Source: Hyphomonadaceae bacterium UBA1001 (lineage in GTDB: Bacteria; Pseudomonadota; Alphaproteobacteria; Caulobacterales; Aquidulcibacteraceae). Taken from it: a DNA stretch of 15,402 bases. The stretch is taken from positions 1 through 15,402 of the forward strand of contig DBAV01000176.1 in assembly GCA_002291875.1 (NCBI GenBank), in the 5' to 3' direction. Within the stretch, counting starts at the first letter, position 1. The number at the start of each line of letters is the position of its first letter. The notes under the pieces were generated by a model. That model made no database searches and was not told the DNA's origin. It saw only the letters and a program-made list of their open reading frames with translations. Shown piece by piece: positions 1-7,552 of the stretch. Made by a program: the position numbers and the translations under genes.

Positions 1-985
1 TGCGCTGGATGAATTCAAAGAAGATCGGCCCGATCGATTCCTTTGAAAAGATCTGAAGCAGCAGGCCCTGGTCACCGGCAGGGTCACCGTCGATCAGGAT
101 GCGCCGCGCCCGCAGCGCCTCGACATCATGGCCATGACCCGGCAGCCGCTTGTCGATCAGGTCGAAATAGGTGTCGATGGTGTCCTGGAGCGCCACGCCC
201 CGCTCGCGTAGCCGGTCCACCGTGGCCAGAAGGTCGTCCGAACCCATGGCGATGTGCTGGATGCCTTCGCCATTGTAGCGCTGGAGGAACTCCTCGATCT
301 GGTCGACCTTGCCGGCCTCGCCTTTGGACTCGTTGAGGGGGATGCGGATCTTGCCGCACGGGCTGGTCATCGCCTTCGAAAACAGGCCGGTGACCTTGCC
401 CTCGATGTCGAAGTGGCGGATTTCGCGGAAATTGAAGATGCGTTCGTACCAGTCTGCCCAGTATGCCATGCGGCCACGGTGCACATTGTGGGTCAGGTGG
501 TCCAGATAGGTCAGGCCCACCGCGTTGGTGCGTTCCGCGGCTTCGGCCCCTTCGATGGGTCGGAAATCGACATCATAGATCGACTGGGCGCCGTATCGGT
601 CGACCAGATAGAGATGGGTGCCGCCAATGCCCTCGATGGCCGGAATGTCCAGTTCCATGGGGCCGATCGGGCTTTCGACCGGGGTAGCGCCGCGTCGGAC
701 CGCCTCTTCGAAGGCGTGGCGCGCGTCACGCACGCGAAACGCCATCGCGTTTGCCGAAGGCCCGTGTTGACCGCGAAAATCGGCCGGCTGGCCCTGTGGC
801 TCCATGTTGAGGATGAAGTTCACATCCCCCTGCTTGAACCGCAGCACGTCCTTGGACCGGTGTCGCGCGACCGCCGTAAAGCCCATGGCTTCAAAGCAGG
901 TGCGCAGGGCCTCGGGGTCGGGCCCGGTGAACTCGACGAACTCGAACCCATCGGTGCCGATCGGGTTGTGGTGCTGGTCTGACAT
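1..985 (-). CDS. hppD: 4-hydroxyphenylpyruvate dioxygenase, 3' end cut by window
   Basis: This Fe(II) enzyme converts 4-hydroxyphenylpyruvate to homogentisate in cytosolic tyrosine catabolism. I translated 328 residues from the ATG at 985 to the window edge. The start carries a GAGG seven bases upstream. The N-terminal half begins MSDQHHNPIGTDGFEFVEF. The catalytic C-terminal half shows the facial triad of the vicinal-oxygen-chelate fold: H163 in LDHLTHNV, H244 in IQHIAMGSDD and E324 in IFFEFIQR. Family members are about 350-370 residues, so only a few dozen C-terminal residues are missing, and the reading is intact up to the edge. The upstream neighbour dusA is divergent. Other tyrosine-degradation genes such as hmgA are not visible and could lie beyond position 1. 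No clear promoter was found in the divergent gap. The identity is secure from the metal ligands and overall pattern. Confidence 0.95.
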   Translation of the reverse strand, partial: MSDQHHNPIGTDGFEFVEFTGPDPEALRTCFEAMGFTAVARHRSKDVLRFKQGDVNFILNMEPQGQPADFRGQHGPSANAMAFRVRDARHAFEEAVRRGATPVESPIGPMELDIPAIEGIGGTHLYLVDRYGAQSIYDVDFRPIEGAEAAERTNAVGLTYLDHLTHNVHRGRMAYWADWYERIFNFREIRHFDIEGKVTGLFSKAMTSPCGKIRIPLNESKGEAGKVDQIEEFLQRYNGEGIQHIAMGSDDLLATVDRLRERGVALQDTIDTYFDLIDKRLPGHGHDVEALRARRILIDGDPAGDQGLLLQIFSKESIGPIFFEFIQR

Positions 986-1176
986 GCGGACCTCGCGCTG
1001 AGAAGGGGTGGGCAGGGACGGCGGATGCAGCTCTTGGTTGCACGCAGATGCGACCATCGCACGTCGCGCGCAAGTGCGCTGTTGGCAAACCGGGGTCAAA
1101 TGCCCGGCACCATCGGCCCGTCCCGCGCCCTGCGCCGGCCAATTCCGCCGCAGGCGACTTCCTGATAGGGCGGCGC

Positions 1177-2157
1177 ATGATCTTTGCCGTGGCACCCATG
1201 ATGGACTGGACGGACGCGCATTGCCGCGCCTTCCATCGCGTGCTTTCGCGCCATGCCGTGCTCTATTCCGAGATGATCACGGCCGACGCGGTGATCCATG
1301 GCCGGCGCGACAGGCTTCTGGGCTTTAAGGGGTGTGCAGGCCCGGTTGCGCTGCAGCTGGGCGGCTCGGATCCGGCCCGCCTGGCCGAAGCGACCGCCAT
1401 CGGCGCGGCGTACGGGTATGTCGAGGTCAATCTGAATGTGGGCTGCCCGTCCGACCGCGTTCAGGAAGGGCGCTTTGGTGCGTGCCTGATGCGCGAGCCA
1501 GCCCTGGTGGCCGAGTGCCTTTCGGCAATGGCCGGCGCTGCGCCCGCCGGCGTCGAGGTGACGGTCAAGCACCGCCTGGGTGTGGATGACCAGGACCCCG
1601 AGGATTCGCTGTTCGGCTTTGTAGAGACGGTTGCGGCAGCCGGCGTGCGCACATTTGTCGTCCATGCCCGCAAGGCCTGGCTGAAGGGGCTCAGCCCGCG
1701 CGAGAACCGCGACATTCCGCCCCTCGACTACGCCATTGTCCGCAGGCTCAAGCAGGCGCGGCCCGACCTGCGCATCGTCCTGAACGGGGGGCTTTGCGAT
1801 CCCGCAACGGCGCGCACCGAGGCGGCCGGGCTGGACGGGGTCATGCTGGGCCGGGCCGCCTATCAACGACCGGCACTGCTGCTGCAGGTCGATCCGCTCT
1901 TTGCCGACCTTCCGGCCCCGCACGCCAGCGCGATCGAGGCACTGCGTGCCTACCGGCCTTACGTCTGCGACCGGCTGGCCGAAGGCGTGCCGCTGAACGC
2001 GATCACCCGCCACGTGCTGGGACTGTTTCATGGCCAGCCGGGTGGACGGGTGTTCCGTCGCGTCCTCTCCGAGCACGCGCCCAAGCGCGGTGCGGGCATC
2101 GAGGTGCTGGACGCTGCGCTCGGCGCGGTGGCGGACGGACTGAAGGCAGCGGCCTGA
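1177..2157 (+). CDS. dusA: tRNA-dihydrouridine synthase A
   Basis: This FMN- and NADPH-dependent enzyme reduces uridine at positions 20/20a of the tRNA D-loop to dihydrouridine. The 326-residue product starts MIFAVAPMMDWTD, the characteristic DusA N-terminus, which decides the ATG at 1177 although the frame is open further upstream. The catalytic cysteine is C90 in NLNVGCPSDRV, followed by GRFGACLM. TIM-barrel features VKHRLGVDD (about 130-138), FVVHARKAWLKG (160-171), LNGGL (202-206) and GVMLGRAAY (221-229) are all present. Family length is about 330 residues, so it looks complete. A TAGGG lies about eight bases upstream of the start and could serve as a modest ribosome binding site. It is divergent from hppD and convergent with the membrane protein downstream, with a 19-base gap, so it is probably monocistronic. 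Confidence 0.95.
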   Translation: MIFAVAPMMDWTDAHCRAFHRVLSRHAVLYSEMITADAVIHGRRDRLLGFKGCAGPVALQLGGSDPARLAEATAIGAAYGYVEVNLNVGCPSDRVQEGRFGACLMREPALVAECLSAMAGAAPAGVEVTVKHRLGVDDQDPEDSLFGFVETVAAAGVRTFVVHARKAWLKGLSPRENRDIPPLDYAIVRRLKQARPDLRIVLNGGLCDPATARTEAAGLDGVMLGRAAYQRPALLLQVDPLFADLPAPHASAIEALRAYRPYVCDRLAEGVPLNAITRHVLGLFHGQPGGRVFRRVLSEHAPKRGAGIEVLDAALGAVADGLKAAA

Positions 2158-2176
2158 CGCCTGCGCGGTCGGCGCC

Positions 2177-2653
2177 CTAGCGGCGCGCGCAGGTGTCCAT
2201 CATCGCCTCGAGGACCGTGGATGCAGCCTGCGCCATGCGCCCCCGGTCCTCGCTTGGCGGCAGCATGAACACCGTCCCCGACCGCAGGCGCACCTCGACC
2301 GACCAGGTCTTGCGGTCGCCACTGCGGGTCAGCTCGACCAGTTCGACCCTGTCAATGTCTGCCAGTCGATGCGACTGGCGCTGGACACCCAGCAGCGAAT
2401 TCCATTCGAATTCCAGATGGTCACCCTGCAGCGACCAGCGATGCCGGTCGGCCAGGACCGCCGCCAGCACGAACCCACCGCCCGCCATCCAGGCTGCCGC
2501 CAGCACCAGCGCCGTCAGGCCAACCGTGCCGGGTACCGCAAACATGTCGCGCAATTCCCAGGTCGTGGCGGCAATGCAGGCGGCACCCGCCACCGCAAGC
2601 ACGCTGCGCGCGGTGACCGGCAGGACGGAGGTGACGACGACGGTTGCGCTCAT
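2177..2653 (-). CDS. two-helix membrane protein of unknown function, possible PH-like domain
   Basis: I do not recognise a named family. The 158-residue product has two hydrophobic segments, about residues 12-30 and 44-68, with few charged residues between them. A soluble C-terminal domain of about 90 residues follows. That domain begins WSLQGDHLEFEWNSLLG and alternates short hydrophobic strands with charged turns. The layout of two helices plus a small beta-rich cytoplasmic domain resembles bacterial PH-domain membrane proteins, but this is inference from appearance only. The start ATG at 2653 is supported by AAGAGG about nine bases upstream. The gene is divergent from mdh and convergent with dusA. 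A 19-base near-palindrome lies 32 bases upstream of the start. Base composition and codon use look like the neighbours. Confidence 0.75.
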   Translation of the reverse strand: MSATVVVTSVLPVTARSVLAVAGAACIAATTWELRDMFAVPGTVGLTALVLAAAWMAGGGFVLAAVLADRHRWSLQGDHLEFEWNSLLGVQRQSHRLADIDRVELVELTRSGDRKTWSVEVRLRSGTVFMLPPSEDRGRMAQAASTVLEAMMDTCARR

Positions 2654-2684
2654 GGCTGTGCCTCTTGCAACCCGAACGATCCGC

Positions 2685-2703
2685 CCGACCGGTTACCGTT
2701 CGG
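2685..2703. repeat. 19-base near-perfect palindrome in divergent intergenic region
   Basis: The plus strand reads CCGACCGGTTACCGTTCGG. The two nine-base arms match as inverted repeats at eight of nine positions around a single central base. It lies between the divergent membrane-protein gene (start 2653) and mdh (start 2833), about 57 bases upstream of the mdh -35 element. This is the geometry of a dimeric repressor or activator site, but no regulator can be assigned. No T-tract follows, so it is not an intrinsic terminator. Confidence 0.4.
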
Positions 2704-2759
2704 CCAAGCGGCATGGTGAATGAACGCACTGTCATGTGGCGTGGGCATGGGCCGTCATG

Positions 2760-2788
2760 TTGCCCGCCGCCGGGGGCGCCGCTAGGAG
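2760..2788 (+). promoter_or_regulatory. predicted housekeeping promoter of mdh
   Basis: TTGCCC at 2760-2765 is separated by 17 bases from TAGGAG at 2783-2788, and the -10 is preceded by GC to give GCTAGGAG. This fits the alphaproteobacterial housekeeping pattern TTGACG...GCTANAWC as I know it from Caulobacter. Transcription would start near 2795, leaving a leader of about 38 bases that contains the AAGGCAGG ribosome binding site. Confidence 0.5.
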
Positions 2789-2832
2789 CGCACCCGACGA
2801 ACGACGCTCGCCAGACACGAAAGGCAGGACGC

Positions 2833-3795
2833 ATGGCCCGCAAGAAGATCGCCCTCATCGGCGCCGGCATGATCGGCGGCACGCTGGCCCACATCTGCGC
2901 CCGCGAGGAACTGGGCGATGTAGTGCTGTTCGACATCATGGAAGGCGTTCCGCAGGGCAAGGCGCTGGACATCGACGAGGCCAGCCCGGTCTTCGGCAAG
3001 GATGTCACCATTGTCGGCGCCAATGATTATGCCGCCATTGCCGGTGCGGACGTCTGCATCGTCACGGCCGGTGTGCCGCGTAAGCCCGGCATGAGCCGCG
3101 ATGACCTGCTGAACATCAATCTCAAGGTCATGCAGGCGGTGGGTCAGGGCATCCGGACCCATGCGCCCGACAGTTTCGTGATCTGCGTCACCAACCCGCT
3201 GGACGCCATGGTGTGGGCCCTGCGCGAATTCTCGGGCCTGCCGCACCACATGGTCTGCGGCATGGCGGGTGTTCTGGATTCGGCGCGCTTCCGCTGGTTC
3301 CTGGCCGACGAGTTCAAGGTGGCGGTCGAGGATGTGACGGCCTTCGTTCTGGGCGGGCATGGCGACACCATGGTGCCGTCGGTTCGCTATTCGACCGTTG
3401 CCGGCATCCCGCTGCCCGACCTTGTGAAGATGGGCTGGACCACCCACGAGCGCCTCGAGCAGATCGTCCAGCGCACGCGCGATGGCGGTGCGGAAATCGT
3501 TGGCCTGCTGAAGACCGGCTCGGCCTTCTATGCACCCGCCGAGAGCGCCATCGTGATGGCCAAGTCGTTTTTGCGCGACAAGAAGCGCGTGCTGCCCTGT
3601 GCGGCCTATCTGAATGGCCAGTACGGACAGACCGACCTTTATGTCGGGGTGCCGGTGGTGATCGGCTCGGGCGGTGTCGAGCGCATCATCGAGGTCCAGC
3701 TCGACGACCAGGAGCGCGCAATGTTCGAGCATTCGGCGAACGCGGTCAGGGGGCTGGTCGCCGCATGCCGCCAGCTTGAACCGGCCCTGGGCTGA
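2833..3795 (+). CDS. mdh: malate dehydrogenase (NAD-dependent, LDH-like type)
   Basis: This enzyme interconverts malate and oxaloacetate in the TCA cycle. The 320-residue product has the length normal for the LDH-like bacterial MDH group. The Rossmann glycine motif GAGMIGG is at 10-16, and D34 at the end of the second strand indicates NAD rather than NADP. Substrate-binding arginines are R83 (VPRKPGMSR) and R89, with R152 later. The proton-relay pair is D149 and H176 (GGHGDTMVPS). The ATG at 2833 has AAGGCAGG immediately upstream, and a promoter lies at 2760-2788. The frame is open upstream, but the family N-terminus RKKIALIGAG fixes this start. In many alphaproteobacteria mdh lies with sucCD and sucAB; here it is followed only by a GNAT gene within this window. 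No unusual residues were noticed. Confidence 0.96.
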   Translation: MARKKIALIGAGMIGGTLAHICAREELGDVVLFDIMEGVPQGKALDIDEASPVFGKDVTIVGANDYAAIAGADVCIVTAGVPRKPGMSRDDLLNINLKVMQAVGQGIRTHAPDSFVICVTNPLDAMVWALREFSGLPHHMVCGMAGVLDSARFRWFLADEFKVAVEDVTAFVLGGHGDTMVPSVRYSTVAGIPLPDLVKMGWTTHERLEQIVQRTRDGGAEIVGLLKTGSAFYAPAESAIVMAKSFLRDKKRVLPCAAYLNGQYGQTDLYVGVPVVIGSGGVERIIEVQLDDQERAMFEHSANAVRGLVAACRQLEPALG

Positions 3796-3802
3796 CGGCG
3801 CC

Positions 3803-4369
3803 ATGAAGGTCCTGCCTCCATCGGCGGACCAGGGGCCGGTGCTGGAAACCCCGCGCCTTTGGCTTCGCCTCCCGCGCGAAGAGGACTGCGAGGCGTGGGC
3901 CGCGTTCAGCGGCGACGAACAGACGATGCGGTTTCTCGGCGGCCCCCAGACGCCGGCCACCGCATGGCGCGCACTGGCCACGATGGCCGGATCATGGGCG
4001 CTGCGCGGCTATGGCATGTTCTCGGTGATCGAGAAATCGTCGGGCGTGTGCATTGGCCGAATCGGGCCGTGGTCCCCCCATCTGTGGCCCGGAACCGAAA
4101 TCGGTTGGGGACTGCGGCGCGAATGGGTGGGACAGGGCCTTGCGGTCGAAGCGGCCGCTGCCAGCATGGACTTTGCGGTGGATGTGCTGGGATGGTCCGA
4201 GATCATCCACTGCATCGATCCCGAGAACCACCCCTCGATCGCGGTCGCCGAGCGCCTCGGGTCAAGGCGGTTGCGCCCCGTCAGCCTGCCACCTCCGTTC
4301 GACGTTCACACCATCATCGCGTGGGGCCAGTCCGCTGATGACTGGAAAGCGCGACGCGCACGCGCCTGA
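3803..4369 (+). CDS. GNAT-family N-acetyltransferase (RimJ/RimL-like)
   Basis: The 188-residue product looks like the RimJ/RimL-type GNAT group, which transfers an acetyl group from acetyl-CoA to an amine; its substrate is unknown. It opens with LETPRLWLRLPREEDCEAWA (14-33), a typical first strand and helix of the group. The acetyl-CoA pyrophosphate-binding motif is REWVGQGLAVEA at about 106-117, preceded by the strand EIGWGL. A later NHPSIAVAERLG (142-153) is the usual asparagine-containing motif near the cofactor. The ATG at 3803 lies seven bases after the mdh stop, so translational coupling or shared transcription with mdh is likely. Its own ribosome binding site is weak. A GTG at 3839 is a possible later start that would still keep the domain. 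No functional link to malate metabolism is evident. Confidence 0.85.
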   Translation: MKVLPPSADQGPVLETPRLWLRLPREEDCEAWAAFSGDEQTMRFLGGPQTPATAWRALATMAGSWALRGYGMFSVIEKSSGVCIGRIGPWSPHLWPGTEIGWGLRREWVGQGLAVEAAAASMDFAVDVLGWSEIIHCIDPENHPSIAVAERLGSRRLRPVSLPPPFDVHTIIAWGQSADDWKARRARA

Positions 4370-4446
4370 GCCCGGCGCACCGGCCTCGCCGGTCAGGCTG
4401 TTCGCCGCCATTAGGGCGTGGTAACCCCTCGGCCGGAGGGGACACG

Positions 4447-5934
4447 ATGGCGACATCGCTCGAGGACAGGCTTTTCACCAACGCTGATGCACCGGGGCCC
4501 AAGCGGATCCTGGCACTGGATGGCGGCGGGGCGCGCGGCGTCCTGACCTGCGGCATCCTCGAACGTGTCGAGCACATTCTCGCCGCGCGGACCCCTGATC
4601 CCGACGCCTTTCGCCTCTCGGACTATTTCGACCTGATCGGGGGCACCTCCACGGGGTCCATCCTGGCGGTCGGACTTGCACTGGGATGGCGGGTGCGCGA
4701 GCTGCGCGACCTCTATCTCGAGCTTTGCCCGCAGATCTTTGGTGACCCCATCGCCAAGGGCCTGAACAAGGCCAAGTTCGACCATGCCGTGCTCGAGCGC
4801 ATCCTGACCGAAAGGCTGTGCGAGCGGACGCTTGGATCGCGCGATCTGAAGACGGGGCTGGCGCTGTTCGCCAAGCGCATCGACACCGGATCCCCCTGGT
4901 CGCTCTCGAACAACCCCAAGGCCCGATACTGGTCGCCAGAGACCGCGCTGGCCAACGGCTACGCATCGTCACTGGAAACCTTTTTTCCCAATCGTGACTA
5001 TCGGCTGGTGGATCTGGTGCGTGCATCCGCGGCCGCGCCCACCTTCTTTGACGAGGTGACGATCGAACTGGGCGCCGAAAAGCTGTCGGACGGTACCGTC
5101 CTGACGCAGAAGGCAACCTTCATGGACGGCGCGCTGGGCGGCTTCAACAACCCCGCCCTGCAGCTGTTCCTGATGGCCACCTCCAGGCCCTATGGCTTCA
5201 GTTGGCAGGCTTCCGAGGACCGCCTGCTGATCTGTTCCGTGGGGACCGGCCTGTGGCGTCCGGTCATCAATGACAAGGTCCTGCGCGAGGCGCCCGGTGG
5301 CGGGCATATCGCGCGCGAGGCGATGCAGGCGGTCGAAGCGCTGCGCGGCATGGTGGTGGACACCGCCAATCACGCCACCGCGGTCCTGCAATCACTCAGC
5401 CGGCCCGCCGTGCCGTGGATCATCAATTCCGAGGTTCAGGGCGGGGAATTGCTGCTGCCCCAGCCTGTCCTGACCTTTCAGCGCTATGATGTGCGCCTGG
5501 ATGTGCGCGGCCTGAGACAGGACCTGGGCATCGACACCGTGGTCGAGGATGACATTGCGCGCATGCGCCGCCTGGACCAGGCCGATCCCCACTATCTCGA
5601 GCGTCTGTACTGGCTGGGTCGCTATGCAGGCGACCGGTCGGTGCACGGCGCACACTTTCCCGCGGGCTTTGACCTTCCGGCATGGCAGGTTGGAACCGGC
5701 GAGACGCCAGCGGAGCCCGATATCGACGTCGAGGCGGAGGCCAAGGTCCTGGCCGATTTTGCCGATGCGCGCGTTTCGGCCCCGCCGCCTGCGCCCGCGA
5801 ACAGCGGGGCGTTTGAAACGCGGCCCGCAACAGCGAGCGCACCTCGCGAGCCTGCCCTGGCGCCGCCCTCCAGACGCGATCGCCTGAGGCTGGAAACGTT
5901 GTCCGAATTGTTCGTGCGGCGCAGGCCCGGCTGA
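4447..5934 (+). CDS. patatin-like phospholipase family protein
   Basis: This is a predicted lipid acyl hydrolase of 495 residues. The three patatin signatures occur in order. The oxyanion-hole loop DGGGARG is at 25-31, the nucleophile elbow GTSTG at 66-70 (serine S68), and the catalytic aspartate D227 lies in FMDGALGGFNNP. ASAAAPTFF at 193-201 is another conserved patatin segment. No signal peptide or membrane helix is visible, so it is probably cytosolic. The C-terminal extension from about 430 is rich in Ala and Pro up to about 470 and ends with a basic stretch, SELFVRRRPG. The start has an excellent GGAGGGG at 4434-4440. Some CBASS defence systems use patatin effectors (CapV), but no nucleotide cyclase or other defence gene is adjacent, so I treat it as a stand-alone lipase. 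Confidence 0.88.
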   Translation: MATSLEDRLFTNADAPGPKRILALDGGGARGVLTCGILERVEHILAARTPDPDAFRLSDYFDLIGGTSTGSILAVGLALGWRVRELRDLYLELCPQIFGDPIAKGLNKAKFDHAVLERILTERLCERTLGSRDLKTGLALFAKRIDTGSPWSLSNNPKARYWSPETALANGYASSLETFFPNRDYRLVDLVRASAAAPTFFDEVTIELGAEKLSDGTVLTQKATFMDGALGGFNNPALQLFLMATSRPYGFSWQASEDRLLICSVGTGLWRPVINDKVLREAPGGGHIAREAMQAVEALRGMVVDTANHATAVLQSLSRPAVPWIINSEVQGGELLLPQPVLTFQRYDVRLDVRGLRQDLGIDTVVEDDIARMRRLDQADPHYLERLYWLGRYAGDRSVHGAHFPAGFDLPAWQVGTGETPAEPDIDVEAEAKVLADFADARVSAPPPAPANSGAFETRPATASAPREPALAPPSRRDRLRLETLSELFVRRRPG

Positions 5935-5950
5935 GCGTTCGGCCGGCGCC

Positions 5951-6610
5951 TCAGCTGTGGGCGAAGATATCCGTTTCGTCCCAGCCAAGGATGTCCAGCT
6001 CGGCACGGTGGCGCAGGAAGTCAAAGCACGCCTGGGCCAACTCGGTGCGCCCTTCGCGATGGAGCATCACGTCCAGCCGCGCCTTCAGCCCATGCAGGTG
6101 CAAGACGTCCGAGGCCGCATAAGCCAGTTGCGCATCGCTGAGCTCAGCCGCACCCCAGTCAGAACTCTGCTGGGTCTTCGAGAGGTCGATTCCCAGAACC
6201 TCCTTCACGAGGTCCTTGAGGCCGTGGCGATCGGTATAGGTCCGGGCCAGCTTGGAGGCGATCTTGGTGCAATAGACAGGCGCCATGTCGATGCCCAGCG
6301 TCCGCCGGATCATCGCGACGTCGAACCGCGCGAAGTGCAGCAGCTTCAGCTGTGCCGGATCGGCCAGCACTGCGGAAAGACGCGGCGCGTCCGGACGCTC
6401 GCCCAGCTGGACGACATGGGCTTCATCACCGCCGTCGCTGAGCTGGACCACGCACAGCCGGTCGCGCGTCAACGAGAGCCCCATGGCTTCGGTGTCGACG
6501 GCCACCGGGCCCGAAAACCGGACCCAGTCGGACAGGTCGCCGAGATGGTGGTGCACGACGACATTGCGGCCGTCCACCGTGATCGAAATCCGTCGCGTGG
6601 CATAGGTCAT
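5951..6610 (-). CDS. rnd: ribonuclease D-like 3'-5' exonuclease (short form)
   Basis: The product is a DEDDy-type 3'-5' exonuclease of 219 residues, probably acting on tRNA precursors or other structured RNA. Metal-binding residues are D39 and E41 in AVDTEAMG, D97 in HFARFDVAM, and Y164 and D168 in QLAYAASDVL. It lacks the HRDC domains of E. coli RNase D (about 375 residues), matching the exonuclease-only form common in alphaproteobacteria. I place the start at the ATG at 6610. The frame is open back to a TTG at 6646, which would add 12 residues without a better ribosome binding site. Neither start has a clear Shine-Dalgarno sequence. The gene converges with the patatin gene (16-base gap) and is divergent from the TetR gene. 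Confidence 0.9.
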   Translation of the reverse strand: MTYATRRISITVDGRNVVVHHHLGDLSDWVRFSGPVAVDTEAMGLSLTRDRLCVVQLSDGGDEAHVVQLGERPDAPRLSAVLADPAQLKLLHFARFDVAMIRRTLGIDMAPVYCTKIASKLARTYTDRHGLKDLVKEVLGIDLSKTQQSSDWGAAELSDAQLAYAASDVLHLHGLKARLDVMLHREGRTELAQACFDFLRHRAELDILGWDETDIFAHS

Positions 6611-6733
6611 CGCAGACCGTTGAACGCCTGAACCGTACACTGTCAAATCCAGCGGGCAGACAGCACCGCGCGCGTGCGGGTGGGGTGCCGGAAAGCAACG
6701 GGTCTGCGAGGTTTTGGCCCGACCATGGCCGGC

Positions 6734-6757
6734 CTCGAATATCGGTTACAATTCAAG
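6734..6757. promoter_or_regulatory. imperfect inverted repeat, candidate operator for the TetR regulator
   Basis: CTCGAAT at 6734-6740 and ATTCAAG at 6751-6757 are inverted arms with one mismatch, separated by 10 bases. The site ends two bases before the predicted -35 of the tetR promoter. It lies in a locally A+T-rich patch between the divergent rnd and tetR genes. Autoregulation from such a site is common for TetR proteins, but assignment here is inference from position only. Confidence 0.3.
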
Positions 6758-6759
6758 CA

Positions 6760-6788
6760 TTGCATCGATTCAGTGCCGTCGCTATCTT
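6760..6788 (+). promoter_or_regulatory. predicted housekeeping promoter of the TetR-family gene
   Basis: TTGCAT at 6760-6765 is followed after 17 bases by TATCTT at 6783-6788, again preceded by GC (GCTATCTT). Spacing and sequence match the pattern seen upstream of mdh and the deaminase. Predicted transcription start is near 6795, giving a leader of about 85 bases. Confidence 0.5.
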
Positions 6789-6881
6789 CTTGGTTAGGGA
6801 TTGGGAGCTTCGACCCCAGACGCTGGCCCCAGGGGCAGTGCTGGCGGAACCGGGTCGGAACGAGAGGGTTTGGCCTTGAAG

Positions 6882-7490
6882 ATGGTTGACAGTGCGCCAG
6901 GCGCGCCGGCCCGTGGCAGGCCGCGCGACGAAAACATTGACCGGGCGGTGTTGCAGACCGCGGCGACGATCCTGACCAGCCAGGGCCTGCATGCGCTGAC
7001 GGTCGATGCGGTCGCCAGGCAGGCCCATGTCTCGCGGCCGGCACTCTATCGGCGCTGGAAGAACGCCCGCAGCCTGGCGCTCGACACGCTGGACTACATC
7101 ATCGCAAAAAACCTGGGCGCCGGCTTTCGGCCTGCCCCCGATTTGCACAGGCGCCCGCACGCCCAGATCGTGCGCTCGGTGGCACGCGTGCTCGCCCGCT
7201 CGATGGACCTCAGGACGGTCAGCGGAACGCTGGCGGCCATGATGCCTGCCCTGCGCAATGACGCCGACTTCAACCGCCGTCTAATGGATGAGGACGCGCG
7301 GACCCGCGTCGAGGTCGAGCGCGTGCTGGCGCCGGTGGCCGAGGCCCGCCACGTCCCGGTGTCCGCGCTGACCACCATGCTGATCGGCGCGATCGCCTAT
7401 GAGACCGTCTATCGGAACCGGTCGGTGGATGACGAACTGCTCGATTCGATCGTGGTGCTGCTGGCCGGCCCGGACGCCGCAGCCGCCTGA
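6882..7490 (+). CDS. TetR/AcrR-family transcriptional regulator
   Basis: The product is a predicted DNA-binding repressor of about 202 residues with an unknown ligand. The N-terminus holds the basic lead-in RGRPRDENID (11-20). The TetR helix-turn-helix, LTVDAVARQAHVSRPALYRRW, runs from about 39 to 59. The C-terminal ligand domain is helical and ends DELLDSIVVLLAGP. I chose the ATG at 6882. A TTG at 6876 is a serious alternative because AGAGGG at 6863-6868 sits seven bases before it, whereas its distance to the ATG is 13 bases. The gene has its own promoter and a candidate operator. The deaminase begins 62 bases downstream on the same strand, so that gene or the divergent rnd could be targets, though nothing in the sequence proves it. 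Confidence 0.88.
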   Translation: MVDSAPGAPARGRPRDENIDRAVLQTAATILTSQGLHALTVDAVARQAHVSRPALYRRWKNARSLALDTLDYIIAKNLGAGFRPAPDLHRRPHAQIVRSVARVLARSMDLRTVSGTLAAMMPALRNDADFNRRLMDEDARTRVEVERVLAPVAEARHVPVSALTTMLIGAIAYETVYRNRSVDDELLDSIVVLLAGPDAAAA

Positions 7491-7501
7491 CCGCGGCCCT
7501 C

Positions 7502-7529
7502 TGGACGTGTGCGTGCCCGTCGCTAGGAT
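7502..7529 (+). promoter_or_regulatory. predicted housekeeping promoter of the deaminase gene
   Basis: TGGACG at 7502-7507 is separated by 16 bases from TAGGAT at 7524-7529, with GC before the -10 (GCTAGGAT). A start near 7536 would give a leader of about 17 bases that carries GGAGGG at 7541-7546. This suggests the deaminase can be transcribed independently of the tetR gene. Confidence 0.45.
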
Positions 7530-7552
7530 TCTCCTTAAATGGAGGGTTGGCG

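Noticed and set aside
1049..1061. TGCGA/TCGCA inverted repeat between hppD and dusA as an operator
   Set aside because: Five-base arms are too short to call in GC-rich sequence, and no clear promoter for hppD could be placed beside it.
1164..1177. Leaderless promoter for dusA (GATAGG eight bases before the ATG)
   Set aside because: The spacing suits a -10 element, but there is no acceptable -35 17 bases upstream. The same bases can be read as a modest ribosome binding site.
1096..2076. Long minus-strand open frame opposite dusA
   Set aside because: It is a shadow of dusA in high-GC DNA; the encoded sequence has no recognisable motif, while dusA on the other strand has all family motifs.
2160..2193. 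Inverted repeat CCTGCGCG/CGCGCAGG between dusA and the convergent gene as a terminator
   Set aside because: The loop is 18 bases, there is no T-tract on either strand, and half of it lies inside the membrane-protein coding region.
4379..4393. ACCGGC/GCCGGT hairpin after the GNAT gene as a terminator
   Set aside because: It has a six-base-pair stem with a three-base loop and no T-run, and such stems are frequent by chance at this base composition.
4447..5934. CBASS-type defence system with a CapV-like effector
   Set aside because: There is no cyclic-nucleotide synthase or ancillary gene in the flanking 4 kb on either side; the neighbours are mdh, GNAT, RNase D and TetR.
6611..6646. TTG start and TTGACA -35 element for the RNase D gene
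   Set aside because: TTGACA at 6646-6641 is a good hexamer, but the bases 17-18 positions downstream (CAACGG) do not resemble a -10. The TTG start has no ribosome binding site.
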